A DNA stretch of 64,000 nt from Microplitis mediator (lineage: Eukaryota > Arthropoda > Insecta > Hymenoptera > Braconidae). Below, piece by piece: positions 33,351 to 45,013 of the stretch. The notes beneath the pieces are model-generated. The model was not told the DNA's origin, searched no databases, and saw only the letters and a program-made list of their open reading frames with translations. Location of the stretch: positions 17,324,667 to 17,388,666 of the forward strand of contig NC_079971.1 of the NCBI RefSeq assembly GCF_029852145.1. The letters run 5' to 3'. Position 1 is the stretch's first letter; every line of letters begins with the position of its first letter. The translations under genes and the position numbers were made by a program.

Positions 33351-34600
33351 ATTATTGTTTAATGAATAATTAATGTATCAATAATTATTTAATAATAATT
33401 TATAAATTATTATTAATTAATAATTAAGTTTAAGTACTAGTTATTTTTGCCTGATTATTATTTAATGAATAATTAATGTGTGAATTTGAATTGAGTTTCG
33501 TTGGTTTAACCGGGCACTCAGCTTGTGTTAGCTATTGTACCCGGGCCCATTAAGGACAACTTTATAGTTATCGAAGAAGATTGTGGTCCTGGTGATCATT
33601 GTCATTAGGCTTTGCTTTATTGCCAGTTTACCTAACAACGAACATGCTAAGCTCACTGTCCTTCCGACAACTATTTAAAATTTGACTACTGTAGATACTA
33701 TTGTTTGTGAGTTCATAGGTGGAGGAAGCATAGTTTTTATTTCGGTGATTTTCCGCCGCGAGTCCAAGGAAACACGTCGCGGGACACAGCCGCTGTCAGC
33801 AGTCCCCACTAGTTCAGGAAGAACCGGAACTTGGCGTTAGCTAAGCCCATCGTCGTTCTCCCATCACTATAAGTCCTGGCCTTCAGCTACTGCGGCCATC
33901 ATACGTCGTGTCCTTGTCATCGGGGGGTCTTGTCATCCGAAATTTTGTCTCCTAAGAAGTTAATGTGGGTGTTATTATGGTCCATCCTTCAGAGCCCACT
34001 GTGTAGGATAAGGCACTTATACAATGGAGGATGCCTGTTATCCAAGGGCAACGTTGGTGGTGGAGGACTTCCTCTATCACTGCTTTGACACGTTGGCTTA
34101 CACCAAAGCTAGATGTTCTGCGAATGTTTATGGGCCTCTGCCGCCACCAATGCTCGGCCTATACAGGTGTTCATCTTTGATAAGAGGCCCCACCTGCTAG
34201 TCTAGTCATAGAAGCAGCAGAGCCCAGCAGATTCGATTGAGTTTTTGTGTTCCGCTATCATTTTGTAATGAAGTCGGCGCCACTTCAGCCCCACCGGGGA
34301 GCTGCCAATGTAATGTACATAAATAGTATTGTGAAAATAAAATTCATCGGCGCATTATTTTCACAATTAATGTGTTAATAATTACTTAATAATAATTTAT
34401 AAATTTTTATTAATTAATAATTAAGTTTAAGTATTAGTTATTTTTGCCTGATTATTATTCAATAAATAATTAATGTGTTAATAATTACTTAATAATAATT
34501 CATCAATTATTATTTATTAATAATTCAATTTAACTATTAGTTTGTTTTCCCTGTTTCAGTTTAATAATAAAAAATTATTTCATTGTATTATTCATGATAT
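33351..34600. repeat. AT-rich tandem repeats (about 105-bp unit)
   Basis: A unit containing aataattaagtttaagta, ttagttatttttgcctgatta and aataattaatgtg recurs on both sides of an insertion at 33482-34364. Partial units begin even before 32351. Confidence 0.65.
33482..34364 (+). mobile_element. 883-bp GC-richer insertion with 11-bp target duplication
   Basis: AATTAATGTGT stands at 33471-33481 and 34365-34375. The inserted segment is much richer in GC than its surroundings and has no long reading frame. It ends in a 10-bp hairpin arm pair, gtgaaaataa and ttattttcac (34331-34364). The class is unknown; a retroposed non-coding RNA or LINE 3' fragment would give such a duplication. Confidence 0.6.
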
Positions 34601-36136
34601 TGTTTGACAAAATAAAATTTGTTTAGTAATAATATTTTTAAGTGTTACTTTCAATTATAACTGACCAAAGCTGCAGTAGAGCCTGAGACGCTCAGCCACG
34701 CACTGTATTGAGAACGCTTAGCGAGCGGCGCACGGTGATAAATAAATTCATATTGTTTAAACTAATCACGAGCAGTGAAATTTTCTTTTGAAATCTTAAA
34801 TTTTAATAATTAACGCATGTAACCCATGAAAAAAAGCATTATTTTTTGACGGAGAAGTCAATGAAATTTTCATTTGTTTACTTGAAAGTTCATTAACAAA
34901 TGGATAATAAACAAATAATTTTGTGCTATTAGTATTTTTATAAAATATAAATATTCGACAATAAATCCTGAAAATTTCATCAATTTATCTTTAACGGCTG
35001 TTTTGGAATCTATTTTTTAATTAAAAGTACTCAAAATTTCATTGTGAAAAAAATTGTTGTTAAAATGAAAATTTCGAAAAATCGTTTGAGGGATTAATTT
35101 TTCATAGTGACTACATACGAAAAAAATACATAGACTTAATTATCATGATCAAGTGGAAAATGGGGGTCCACTTGACGTGATCTTGCTCATATATAACTCA
35201 TATATGTTTGCATATATTTGCGCATATATATATTTCCATGCGGGTTTCCAGGAAGGTCGTGTTAACTACGCGCTGGACCAATTCTTCCAGAAATTCCCAG
35301 GCAGTTAGTGGTAAACACACGAATTAACTTATTATTGTAATGGGTGTGCTTATTATATTTGTTTAGATTGTGGTCCCAATATAATAAGTATCCCTTACAT
35401 ATGCAAAACTTGAGGCGTTCTGCGAGCCTGTCTGACTATCTCAGTATCTCCGGGTGAGGGTAAACCCCGACTGGACCACGCAGTGAAAAATATAATTTAC
35501 GAGAGAGAAAATTCGCTGAAGCTTACAGTTGTAAAGGGAAATGTTCAGAAATAATCAATATGTAATTTATAGGAAATAAATGAGTCTGGCATTTATTCAA
35601 GACGGGTCTTGACGAACGGGTCGTCTTACAAAATTTTATAATGACAGGTGAACAATAAGTTAGAATGAATGATGAATTTGACTCGACAATTTGACTTTGA
35701 AAAGATTTTATACTGACTCTACTATTATAATATTATAAGTGACTCTATTTTAACAATATTTCTCAATGACTCTATTTTAACAATATTTACAATGACTCTA
35801 TTTTAACAATTTTATACTCGAGAAAACTCCACTCACTTCAACACTTTTACTCCCACAACTGTCCCGTGACCCCCGCTGATCTCTCCAACAAGACACCAAT
35901 AGATTCCTCTGGTCCTCTAACCTCCTCGAACCCGATCCTTCGTCACCAGGTCCCAAGTCCACTTCCAAAACCCAGTCCTCCAATAATCCACAGTAATTTA
36001 TAATAATCAAAATAAGCTTCCACTCACCAGTGGGCTTATGAGCTCTTGGCAGATGGCGTGTGTATGAATAATTTATAACTGGATGTTGAATATATAATTT
36101 TAAAGTATATCTGTATTAGTGCGGGAAGTGCGTCCG

Positions 36137-36139
<3 letters not shown>
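34600..36139. other. Intron stretch, no gene recognised
   Basis: Mixed AT-rich and moderate-GC sequence. A minus-strand frame at 36010-35798 and others are short and lack homology that I recognise. Confidence 0.4.

Positions 36140-36193
<54 letters not shown>
36140..36193. repeat. (TA)n microsatellite
   Basis: About 26 uninterrupted TA dinucleotides. Confidence 0.95.
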
Positions 36194-36196
<3 letters not shown>

Positions 36197-36841
36197 GGAG
36201 GACCAGTAATATGATGGGCATCACCCTGACCATCGGGTTTATTATTTTTGTCTGGCATTTTATTTCAAATATAAACGAATAATAATTACACAAACAGTAA
36301 TTTATTATTAATGTATTATTCACAAATAGTAGTAACTAAATAAACGGTATAACGAATATAATATCTCTCAATTGTTAATACATACAGAATTATAACTAAC
36401 ACAATATTTGTTACACATAAAATGATAACAATAAATTAATAATAATAAATGATACTAATCGTAGTATACAATCGCCCGATAATATTAATAATAAACTATG
36501 ATTAAATAATATACGAGTACTACGGTAAACTAGGCTCGAGAACGAATCCACGGTCAACAGGAAAACTTGTACTCGCACAACGAATGCTCAATCAGAACTG
36601 ACCGACTCAACTAGTCCAAAAACTCTGTACTCTTCATTAGAAGCCTTTTAGTCAAAAATGTTCAAAGAAGGACAACAATCTTATTATTTTACTATCTTGT
36701 CCTCTGTGTCTTACTACATAATCTACTTAAGTTGTAAACAACTAGAGCTCGAATTTTATTTAATTGTTACTGTAAAAACTAGTCTCGACTGTTAAGAATT
36801 TCCCTTCCCATTGGAAAACCCCATTTTATTCTTTCATCTCT

Positions 36842-36843
<2 letters not shown>
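36194..36843. other. AT-rich intron sequence, no gene
   Basis: No coding frame or repeat that I can name. Confidence 0.4.

Positions 36844-36844
<1 letters not shown>

Positions 36845-36909
<65 letters not shown>
36845..36909. repeat. (TA)n microsatellite
   Basis: About 32 TA dinucleotides. Confidence 0.95.
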
Positions 36910-36913
<4 letters not shown>

Positions 36914-37130
36914 CTTTTGAACAAAATGTATTTCATGGCTCAGCTCATTAAGCTGAGTTTAGAGATAGCAAAATTGTTCGAAAATTCCATCATGAGGACA
37001 AATACAATAGTTAAATTTTTATGAAATCTACTAAAAGCGATAATTGACTGAGGTTTCGACCTTGTGACTTCTCACTTGAGAGTCTCGTGGAGTTCTTATG
37101 GTTCTGTCACAGGTCTTGGTGAAATGAACA

Positions 37131-37563
37131 CCCTCGCAAATTTGAATCACGGTGGAAACACGGTGGGTTTGTTCCATTTTACCACTGTGATTACGCGGTG
37201 TATCCACCGTGATTCCACGGTGGCTTGACCACTGTGTATACACGGTGTTTCCACTGTAATTACGCGGTGTATACACGGTGTTTCCACTGTAATTACGCGG
37301 TGGATACACCGTGGAACCACGGTGGTGAAATAGCACAAAGCCACCGTGGAAACACGGTGGATACACCGCGTAATCACAGTGGAAACACCGTATATACACA
37401 GTGGTCAAGCCACCGTGGAATCATGGTAGATACACCGTGTAATCACAGTAGATATACTGTGTGTACCCGGTGGTGAAATAGAACAAACCCACCGTGTAAC
37501 CATGGTGGATCCACGGTGTTTACACTTCCACGGTGTTTCCACCGTGATTCAAATCTGCGAGGG
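37131..37563. mobile_element. CACGGTG repeat element, copy B
   Basis: The ends CCCTCGCAAATTTGAATCAC and their near inverse (gattcaaatctgcgaggg) define a 433-bp unit. The interior is a dense array of CACGGTG/CACCGTG with segments tgtgattacgcggtg and gtttccactgtaattacg repeated. Both flanks show CA where copy A has TA. Reading frames over it are artefacts of the repeat. Confidence 0.8.
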
Positions 37564-37615
37564 CAATTTTATTTTTATTTATGGTTTGTGTTTTTTTATG
37601 CATTATATTTGTGTT

Positions 37616-38935
37616 CCCGGGTCGAAAAATTTGATCTGATTTTAATCTAACTGGACTGTATTTGGACTACTTGGTCTGATATTGAACTTCGATAAAAATT
37701 TTAATCAGTTTTTGATCTACCCGGACTGAAAAATTTGACCTGATTTTAGTCTGATTGGACTATTTGATCTGATTTTGATCGTTTATGAAAATTTTAAGCT
37801 GTTTTTGACCTGCTACTTAAAAAAACAAATGCGTTACGAGCAGACTAAATTAGATTAATTCGTGAACTTTAAAAAATTTTAGTTCTGAAAATTTACAAGG
37901 ACAAAACTAGATTAAATCATGGACTTATAAAATTTTTATTTATGGGCAATATTTATGAAAAAATATTAAGTTGCAGAATTGATTATGTTTTATTTACTAT
38001 TTATTTACTATCTTTTGTTTAAAAATGTCGGCAGTTAATGAAAATTTGACAGCTTAATTTTTTAGTTGTCTTCATTGAATATTTATATCATCGAATAAAA
38101 GTGACAAAACAACTCTTAAAATGTCAAGAATTTTCTCTTATTTACTGGATAAAATTGAAAATATTTTGTCATAAGAAAACATCAAAATTCTTGTGCTACG
38201 GAGAAAAATGTTGGCTCGAAATCTACCAATTTTTATTATGCTGTCAACCAAACTTGAAACAGTGAGTAAAGTATCCAAAAAATTACTATGCTCTTATAAA
38301 AAATTATTATGCTGCATCAAAATTATTATAATGTATGGAAGTAATTGATATTGAAGCTCATCGATAAGTTTCTCGCGCGTAATAAGTAATGTGATACAGT
38401 ATAATCATTTTTTGTAAGAGCACGATAATTTTTTGGATGCTTTACTCCCTTTTTTAAGTTTAGTTGACAGCATTGTAAAAATTGGTAGGTTTCGAGCCAA
38501 CATTTTTCTCCGTGTGACATCTAATTATGGAAGCGCATTAGCATGTTTTAAATACCAAGAAAATTAAAATAAATTAATAAATCTCGATTATTATTATTAT
38601 TATTATTTATATTTATAAAAAGTCCTGTATTTGTCCTTAAAAACAATTGAACACAGACTAAATATTATAGAAAATAAAGTCTGTTTTTGTCCTTAAAAAC
38701 AATTGAACACAGACCAATAATTATAATAAAAAAGTCTGTTTTTAGTCTAAACGAGATTTAAAACAGACTAAATATCATACGAAAATAAGTCTGATATTAG
38801 CCTGGATAAGGAATAGTACGGGCAAAAACAGATTAAATTCTTATATTAAATAAATACGATTTATAAGCTTGAATTAAAGAAAAAATATTTGAATTTATCA
38901 TTTATTTTAAAACAGATCTAATTTTTTGACCCGGG
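37616..38935. mobile_element. TIR element with CCCGGGTC ends
   Basis: The start CCCGGGTCGAAAAATTTGAT and the end (inverse of CCCGGGTCAAAAAATTAGAT) are inverted repeats. The interior has gatctgattttaatc-type repeats near 37630-37800, and about 68-bp tandem repeats containing gtctgtttttgtcctt near 38610-38800. It also holds a nested 317-bp element. No transposase frame. A segment with similar CCCGGG/AGATCTG vocabulary is at 48797. Confidence 0.65.
38198..38514. mobile_element. Nested 317-bp foldback MITE
   Basis: Arms of about 105 bp: acggagaaaaatgttggctc at the left and its inverse at the right, continuing through ctaccaattttta and ctgtcaac. It lies inside the CCCGGGTC element. Confidence 0.7.
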
Positions 38936-39055
38936 TTAACTATCTATACTGTTATTGCAATAGAATCAAATTAATAATAAATGAATGATCAATGTATGTC
39001 TATCAAACATAAACAGAAATATTTCCTTTAACACGGAAATTTTTTTTTATTTTGG

Positions 39056-39081
39056 TAAAAAAAAAAAAAAAAAAAAAAAAA
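39056..39081 (+). repeat. A-run of about 25 bases
   Basis: Homopolymer A interrupting AT-rich intron DNA; no LINE or SINE body is recognised in front of it. Confidence 0.8.
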
Positions 39082-39687
39082 CAGAAGTAAATAAGTAAAT
39101 CAATGATTAAATTATTATGAAAATAATTTTCGAACTATTTACTACTAAAAAGCATTGAAATACTAAACACTCAATTGAAATAGTATTATTATAATTTTCG
39201 ATGTATTCAATTAATTTATTTACTTCAAACTTCAAAGAAACATTTTTCCTTTTTTCCAGGTAAAGACTTATAGAAAAGATAGTCTTAGGAAATTGTCCTC
39301 AACCTCTCAGATTTCGGTATAATTTGAGTATGTCATACTTGAAATAGATATTTTCTCAGTATCATTTAAGATTAAAAATTCAAAAACATATTCAAAACAT
39401 GAGACGATTTGAATATAATCTGGGTATAATTCTTAAAACATACCGAAATATTTATCAATTTCTACTTTATCGGAAATGAACCCAAAAGAAACTTAAATTT
39501 CCGGTATAAACAAATTTGCTAGGGAATTAATTATTTATTCATAGTGATGTGTGTGGGGTGTGTTTATTTCTCGATACAATAAAATCTTTCGTAACCAATT
39601 TTTTCTTAATAAGGATAAATTAATTTTAAAATAAATCCTATTAAAAATCTTCGACTACCCTACTCAAAATAAAAGACAGATTCTTAC

Positions 39688-39770
39688 CTTTAAATCGGTT
39701 ATATTTGCGAATTTTAACTCGGTTTCTTCACCATTGAGCATGACGAAAACCGACTCTTCTTTAGATTCAT
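39688..39770 (-). CDS. RGK GTPase exon (G2-G3 region, 83 bp)
   Basis: The acceptor ttgtttccag ends at 39771 and the donor gtaaga starts at 39687. The first two bases complete a codon begun in the exon at 48231. It encodes DESKEESVFVMLNGEETEL followed by KFANITDLK, the beta2-beta3 hairpin of RGK proteins (the -NGEE-EL- block). The usual Ras G3 DxxGQ is not present, as expected. Exon length is small but the phases match on both sides. Confidence 0.88.
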
Positions 39771-41252
39771 CTGGAAACAATATTAACATAACACAAACGT
39801 TAAAATCATAGTATAATAATTGTTTTTTACATAGTGGGATCGTGTTGTATACATTGGTTGACAATTGATAGATAAACATTAAATTTGAATGTTCAAAAGA
39901 AAATAATTTTTAGGAAATGGTTAAAGAATAGATATTTGCAAAAATGTGATATTGGGTAGATTTTTTTTTTTGTCTAGGTATTGTATTTGTCCTCATAGAC
40001 AATTTTTTAAGGAATGTTGTCATCACCTATCATAATTGGTTGAGTGGAGTTCAAAAATACCATTCGTTAAAAAATTTATGTATATATACTAGGGTGCTCC
40101 GTTTGAAACGAAGATTTTTTTTGTTCCCCATCAAAAATCTTGTTCTACATGTAAAAATAAAAATTTAGTAAAATTTTGAGCTCTTGATAACAATTTTAAG
40201 AACTGGAACAACGTCGTTAAAGTTTTCTTATGCTAAAAGCATGTAAATTTTGATTCTTTTCTTTTTATCGAATGAAACTCAGCCCCATATTCACGTATCT
40301 TATTAGTTCACAGTCTTCTTGGAAGAGAATTGTATGCTCTTTGAAAAAGCATGCATGTGCTTAGCAGTATCTTCAACTGCAGCCCTCGTGGAAGCCTTGA
40401 AAGTCTAATTTCCTACGAAATTAGTTGTTTTTTGTTGTTAACTTGTAAACAGTTGACTTTTGGAAAAAAAGAGTACATGAAATTTTTTGTAGGAAATTTA
40501 GTTCTCTACAAAAAAAGTTCTTATAAGTCAAATCTCTAAAATCAATATTTAAAAAGATATATGAACTTTAAGTAATGAAAATTCACAATTTCAGCTACAT
40601 GTCAAAATTAACGGGTTTATAATTAAAAACCATTACATAAACCATGTTTTTTCGAACATCATTCATCTGTTAGGTCCCAAGGAAATTGAAAATTCAAACG
40701 AGATTCTGCAAACCTGTGTTTTAATCATTGAATTTTTGAAAAGAATTGCAAATGAGGTTGGTACTTAAGACCAATTTCGATAAATAATTACGGGCATTTT
40801 ATATTTTATATAAATATATATTAATTGTTACTTACCATAAGTTAGTAACTGAATTTATTTTATATTATTGAACATTGTCATTTAGCTAAAATTTCGAATT
40901 TTACTTACTTAAAGTTCATATATCTTTTTAAATATTGATTTTAAAGATTTGACTTATTGGAACTTTTTTCGTAGAATCCTAAATTTCCTACAAAAAATGT
41001 TGTGTTTTTTTTCCCCAAAGTCAACCGTTTACAAGTTAACAATAAAAAACCACTAATTTCGTAGGACATTAGACTTACAAGGCTTCCACGAGGGCTGTAG
41101 TTGAAGGTATTGCTAAGCACATGCATGCTTTTTCAAAGAGCATACAATTCTCTTCGAAGAAAACTGTGAACCAATACGATACGTGAATATGGGGCTTTTT
41201 ATTCGATAAAAAAAAAAATCGAAATTTACATGCTTTTAGCATGAGAAAACTT

Positions 41253-43154
41253 TGTCACGGCTGCTACATTCAAAAATTTTATTATTTTTCTTCCCAAATA
41301 AGTACACACTAAGATCTCTTGCACTTAGATCTTTTTTATGACGTCCGACTTACTGACGCCAGCAGTCGTACCGGACAAATATACCTACCTGAGCGTTGTC
41401 AACGCTTTACAATTAGGTCGTGTTGTACTAATGGACCACGTGTATTATCGATTTCTTTTTCCTTTAAATTTCATCATTTTTACTTAACGTACTTTTAAAA
41501 TTTATGTATCCGTTCCCATTTAAGAATCTAAGCATAGGAGCGGTAATCTTTCTTTGATTTTCTTCTTAAAAACTATAGACCACCCAACTCATGTGCACCT
41601 GCATGTAATTCTTGGAAATTAGAGAAAACTGATGGAAACTACCAAAATTTATGGTTTCCTCGGCGGCAGAGTGGCGCCAGGTCATCGGCCTACTCAATAG
41701 TCAAAATCTATTTCCCAGGGATCACACGTGTGCATGAGCCTAGAATTTTCGAGTGGGTCCGAGTCTTTTCGTATGGGAAACAAGTTACCACCACTTTTCA
41801 TAGGTGAAGACCATATAACAAGACCATGGACTTTAGCTCATCAGTTCTTTTGGGATTCAAACTCTGAACCATACTGAACTCCGGACACTTGACGGTGTTC
41901 GTGGCTAGAGGATTGATGTCCCGATTGAGCATTCGGTTAACGGTAGCTGGGCGTACGAACCGGACCTTGATCGACGTAAGCACTCGAATAATCGGTATAT
42001 CATTTTCTACTAGTCTCAGGAGAATAATTGGCGTGTTATTAAATTCACCATTCGGTTGACGGTAGCTGGGCATATGAACCGGACCTTGATCGTCGTAAGT
42101 CGTAATTTAATATCAATCGGAAGCACCGGTAGCGCTGATTTTCTTCATCTTATTTTAATCATTTTATTTTATTTTAATATTGAATTGTACCACAAAAACG
42201 TGAAGAATCAAAGAATATTTTACCGCGAGAAAAGCGAAGATTAAAGAATTATTTTACCGCGAAAATTCGCGAAGATTTTGAATAATATTTTACCGCGAGA
42301 ATGCGAAGATTTTAAAGAATTATATTTTACCGTAAAAATACGCGAAGTTTTTACAAACAAATTTACATTTTATTTTACCGCGAAAAACGCGAAGACTTAT
42401 TATCAATTTATATTTTACATAAATTACGAAGATTTTGAAACGCATAAATAATTAAAACAAACTGAATAAATTGATCAATTAGAATCATATTAATTAGCTG
42501 CGAGAGCGCGTGTGTAGAAGTGTCCTGTGTTACTGCTGACAGTCTTGACACCTCACCTAAACCTGTTTAGGGTAAGTTTTAACCATTGTAATCATTATTT
42601 GATACTTTTATTATTTTATATATTTTGAACCTGATTATAAAACATATGCATGACACACTTTATTTTACATTGACTATTTTAAATATTTGTAACCCTTTTG
42701 TATTTTGAGTATACTGGATCTTAAATAAATAATTACTCGTTAACATAATAATTTGAAAAACATTATTTCTCAGACAATTTTACTTTAGCAATAGAATACT
42801 AGCTTCACGAGGCTTTTCGGCAGCCCACCTTCCTTTATCCCTTATTTTCTACCTGTTTAGCCGCTCAGACAGATAGTTAACAGTAGGGGGTATACAATCT
42901 TACGTTTACCGCTCAACGTTTGATTGTGAAATTAAATAAGTCACACTCATAGATTGGAAATCGCTTTGGGTCTTATCAATATTGTCTTCAACAATATTGT
43001 GTAGGCGCGATTTGAATATAAACAGAATAAACTGACCATTTGGTTAACGGTAGCCGGGCATACAAACTGGACCTTGATCAATGTAAGTACCCTTTTATTT
43101 CATACCTTTATACGAAATTCGTACCTACGCCCATCACGATCTCCAATCGTGACA
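41253..43154 (+). repeat. Solo LTR (1902 bp) with ACTT target duplication
   Basis: Begins TGTCACGG and ends CGTGACA; ACTT flanks both sides (41249-41252 and 43155-43158). The interrupted TIR arm resumes exactly after it, so the boundary is certain. No coding frame. It contains three copies of a roughly 52-bp unit (41931, 42050, 43038) and an array of ttttaccgcga...gcgaaga units (about 42217-42440). Presumed Ty3/gypsy from the 4-bp duplication. Confidence 0.85.
42217..42440 (+). repeat. ttttaccgcg/gcgaagatt hairpin array
   Basis: About six units of 45-60 bp with ttttaccgcga, an A-rich spacer and (c)gcgaaga. CGCG and CGCG/TCGCG arms can pair within each unit. Confidence 0.75.
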
Positions 43155-43289
43155 ACTTCAACGACGTTGGTCCAGTTCTTAAGATTATTATTAAGAACCC
43201 AAAATTTTACTCAATTTTTATTTTTACATGAAGAACAAGTTTTGATAGGGAACTAAAAAAAAATTCTTCGTTTCAAACAGAGCACCCTA

Positions 43290-44399
43290 CTATATACACC
43301 TATCCAAAAAATTAAAGGAACAAGAGAATTTTATAAGTTTTTTAGTGATTTTTGGAAGGCTGTATTTTCGTGAAAAATGATCGTATTGAAAAAAAAAAAA
43401 AAAAAAAAAGCGAATTGAAGCTTGAAATCATTAGTTTAAAGATCTTTTAGCAAAATAATTTTTGGAGCCACGGTTTTTGCGGAATCATAAGAAATAGCTC
43501 GAGACAAAATTTTTCTAAATCTTTTAGTTTTGTTTTTTGGGTCTACGGGGCCGGGAAATTTTTCTCAGAAAAAGCAATTCATGGCTCATTTAGGAAATTT
43601 GTTCAGCTACAATTTGCTTTTCTGGTTTCTCTGTACGACAATTTGCTGCTGAGATATCAGCCTTCAATTGAAAAAGGATCCTTTTGCTTTGATTATCGAT
43701 ATCTCAGCAACTAATGGTCGCAAAGTAATTTAAAGGGCAGTTTGACAAATTTGAATCCAGTCCCCACAAGCTCCATTTTCGATTTAAAAAAAAAATTTTT
43801 ATTCATCCTTAATATCAATTTGAAAAACCCACAAAAAATGGACATTTTATGGTTTTTTAGTAAATTCATCGCTACTTTGCAAATATTGATGGATAGGTTA
43901 ATGTTGCCAGGTGATTTTACAGCTTAATGTATCCCAAAAAACCCTGGAAATTTTCAGATTGATCCATCGAACCGTTTGCCCAGGCCGATTGCTCAAAGTT
44001 TTACAAAACAATGAAAAGAACAAGTTTTGTTCCTTAATTTGTGTAATCATTACCAAAATGAAAAAATTATACAGCTGTAGCGATAGTTTAAAAACTGATG
44101 AGCGCTGCTTAATAATTAAAAGACTGACATAAAAAGCATATTTTATTATGTAAAATCATCAAGCTGCCAAAAATGTATGTAAGTAAGCTATCATTTTCGT
44201 ATCAATTGATGATTATTTTGATTTAATAATTAAAATACGATCAGTAATTTATGAAAGATAACGATTAATATATAAATATACACAGTATAAAAAATATCCT
44301 GATATATTCATCCAAATCAGTTTAAAAACCCATTTGATTTCGAGTTCATTCCAAAAATAGATTGTGAACACTTGATTTTGAATGTCTTACAAATTTTGA
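43290..44399. other. Old dispersed repeat sequence
   Basis: The segment 43640-44000 (tatcgatatctcag, then acaaaaaatggacat..tggttttt) is a diverged relative of 52920-53330. No gene. Confidence 0.4.
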
Positions 44400-45003
44400 T
44401 TTTCTTGTTTAAGGTAAGTGAGGGATAAAATAAGACGAAAATCTGCTAAAAATAATGAATATTATTTAATTATAAAACAATTAATCTCGAAATTTTGCTG
44501 AAATTTAAAATTTTAATAACTTTAATTTCATATATTTTTCAAAATAATAGTTTTACATATTTAAGTCATTCGACCTTTTTCATAGAAAACTAAATTTTCT
44601 ACAAAAAAGGTCATACACTTTTTTTCTCTAAATTCGACCGTTCATGAGTTTACAGCAAAAAACCATTAATTTGATACAAAGTTTGACATTAAAGACTCAC
44701 GGAAAGCTAGAGTTGAGATCAGAGCTTAGCAGATACTGGCTTTTTTAAAGAGCATATAATTCTCTTCAAGAAATACTTTGCACCGATACGATACATAAAT
44801 GTGGGGCTGAGTTTTATTCATTGAAAAGGAAAAAAACTAAATTTACGCGCTTTTAGCATAGAAAAACTTCGAAGACGTTGTTCCAGTGGTTGATATTAAC
44901 ATTGGGAGCTCAAAATTGGACTAAATTTTAATTTTAACATTTAGAACAAGATTTTCAATGGGGAGTGAAAAAAAAATGTTCGTTTCAAACGGAGCACCGT
45001 AAT
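44400..45003. mobile_element. Diverged partial copy of the GGGTGCTC element
   Basis: Resembles the right arm of 40092-43287 (ctacaaaaaaggt, gagcttagcag, gtggggctgag, ttttagcata) and ends tttcaaacggagcaccgta, matching the TIR. The left arm is missing. Confidence 0.6.
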
Positions 45004-45013
45004 ATATGTATTA

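Larger units (their letters stand above)
40092..43287. mobile_element. TIR element with GGGTGCTC ends, carrying a solo LTR
   Basis: Ends GGGTGCTCCGTTTGAAACGA and inverse, flanked by TA (40090-40091 and 43288-43289). Arms are about 500 bp: 40092-40590, and 40903-41252 plus 43155-43287. The right arm is split by the solo LTR 41253-43154. Two mirror-image reading frames (40351-40539 forward and 41126-40941 reverse) are by-products of the arms. No transposase. Confidence 0.8.

Noticed and set aside
37031..37476. Reading frames of 76-125 codons over the CACGGTG element on both strands
   Set aside because: They only reflect the repeated heptamer (Val-Ser-Thr-Val, Thr-Pro-Arg-Asn patterns) and occur in every orientation.
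40351..41126. Mirror-image 61-62-codon frames
   Set aside because: They lie in the two arms of the GGGTGCTC TIR element and are non-coding.
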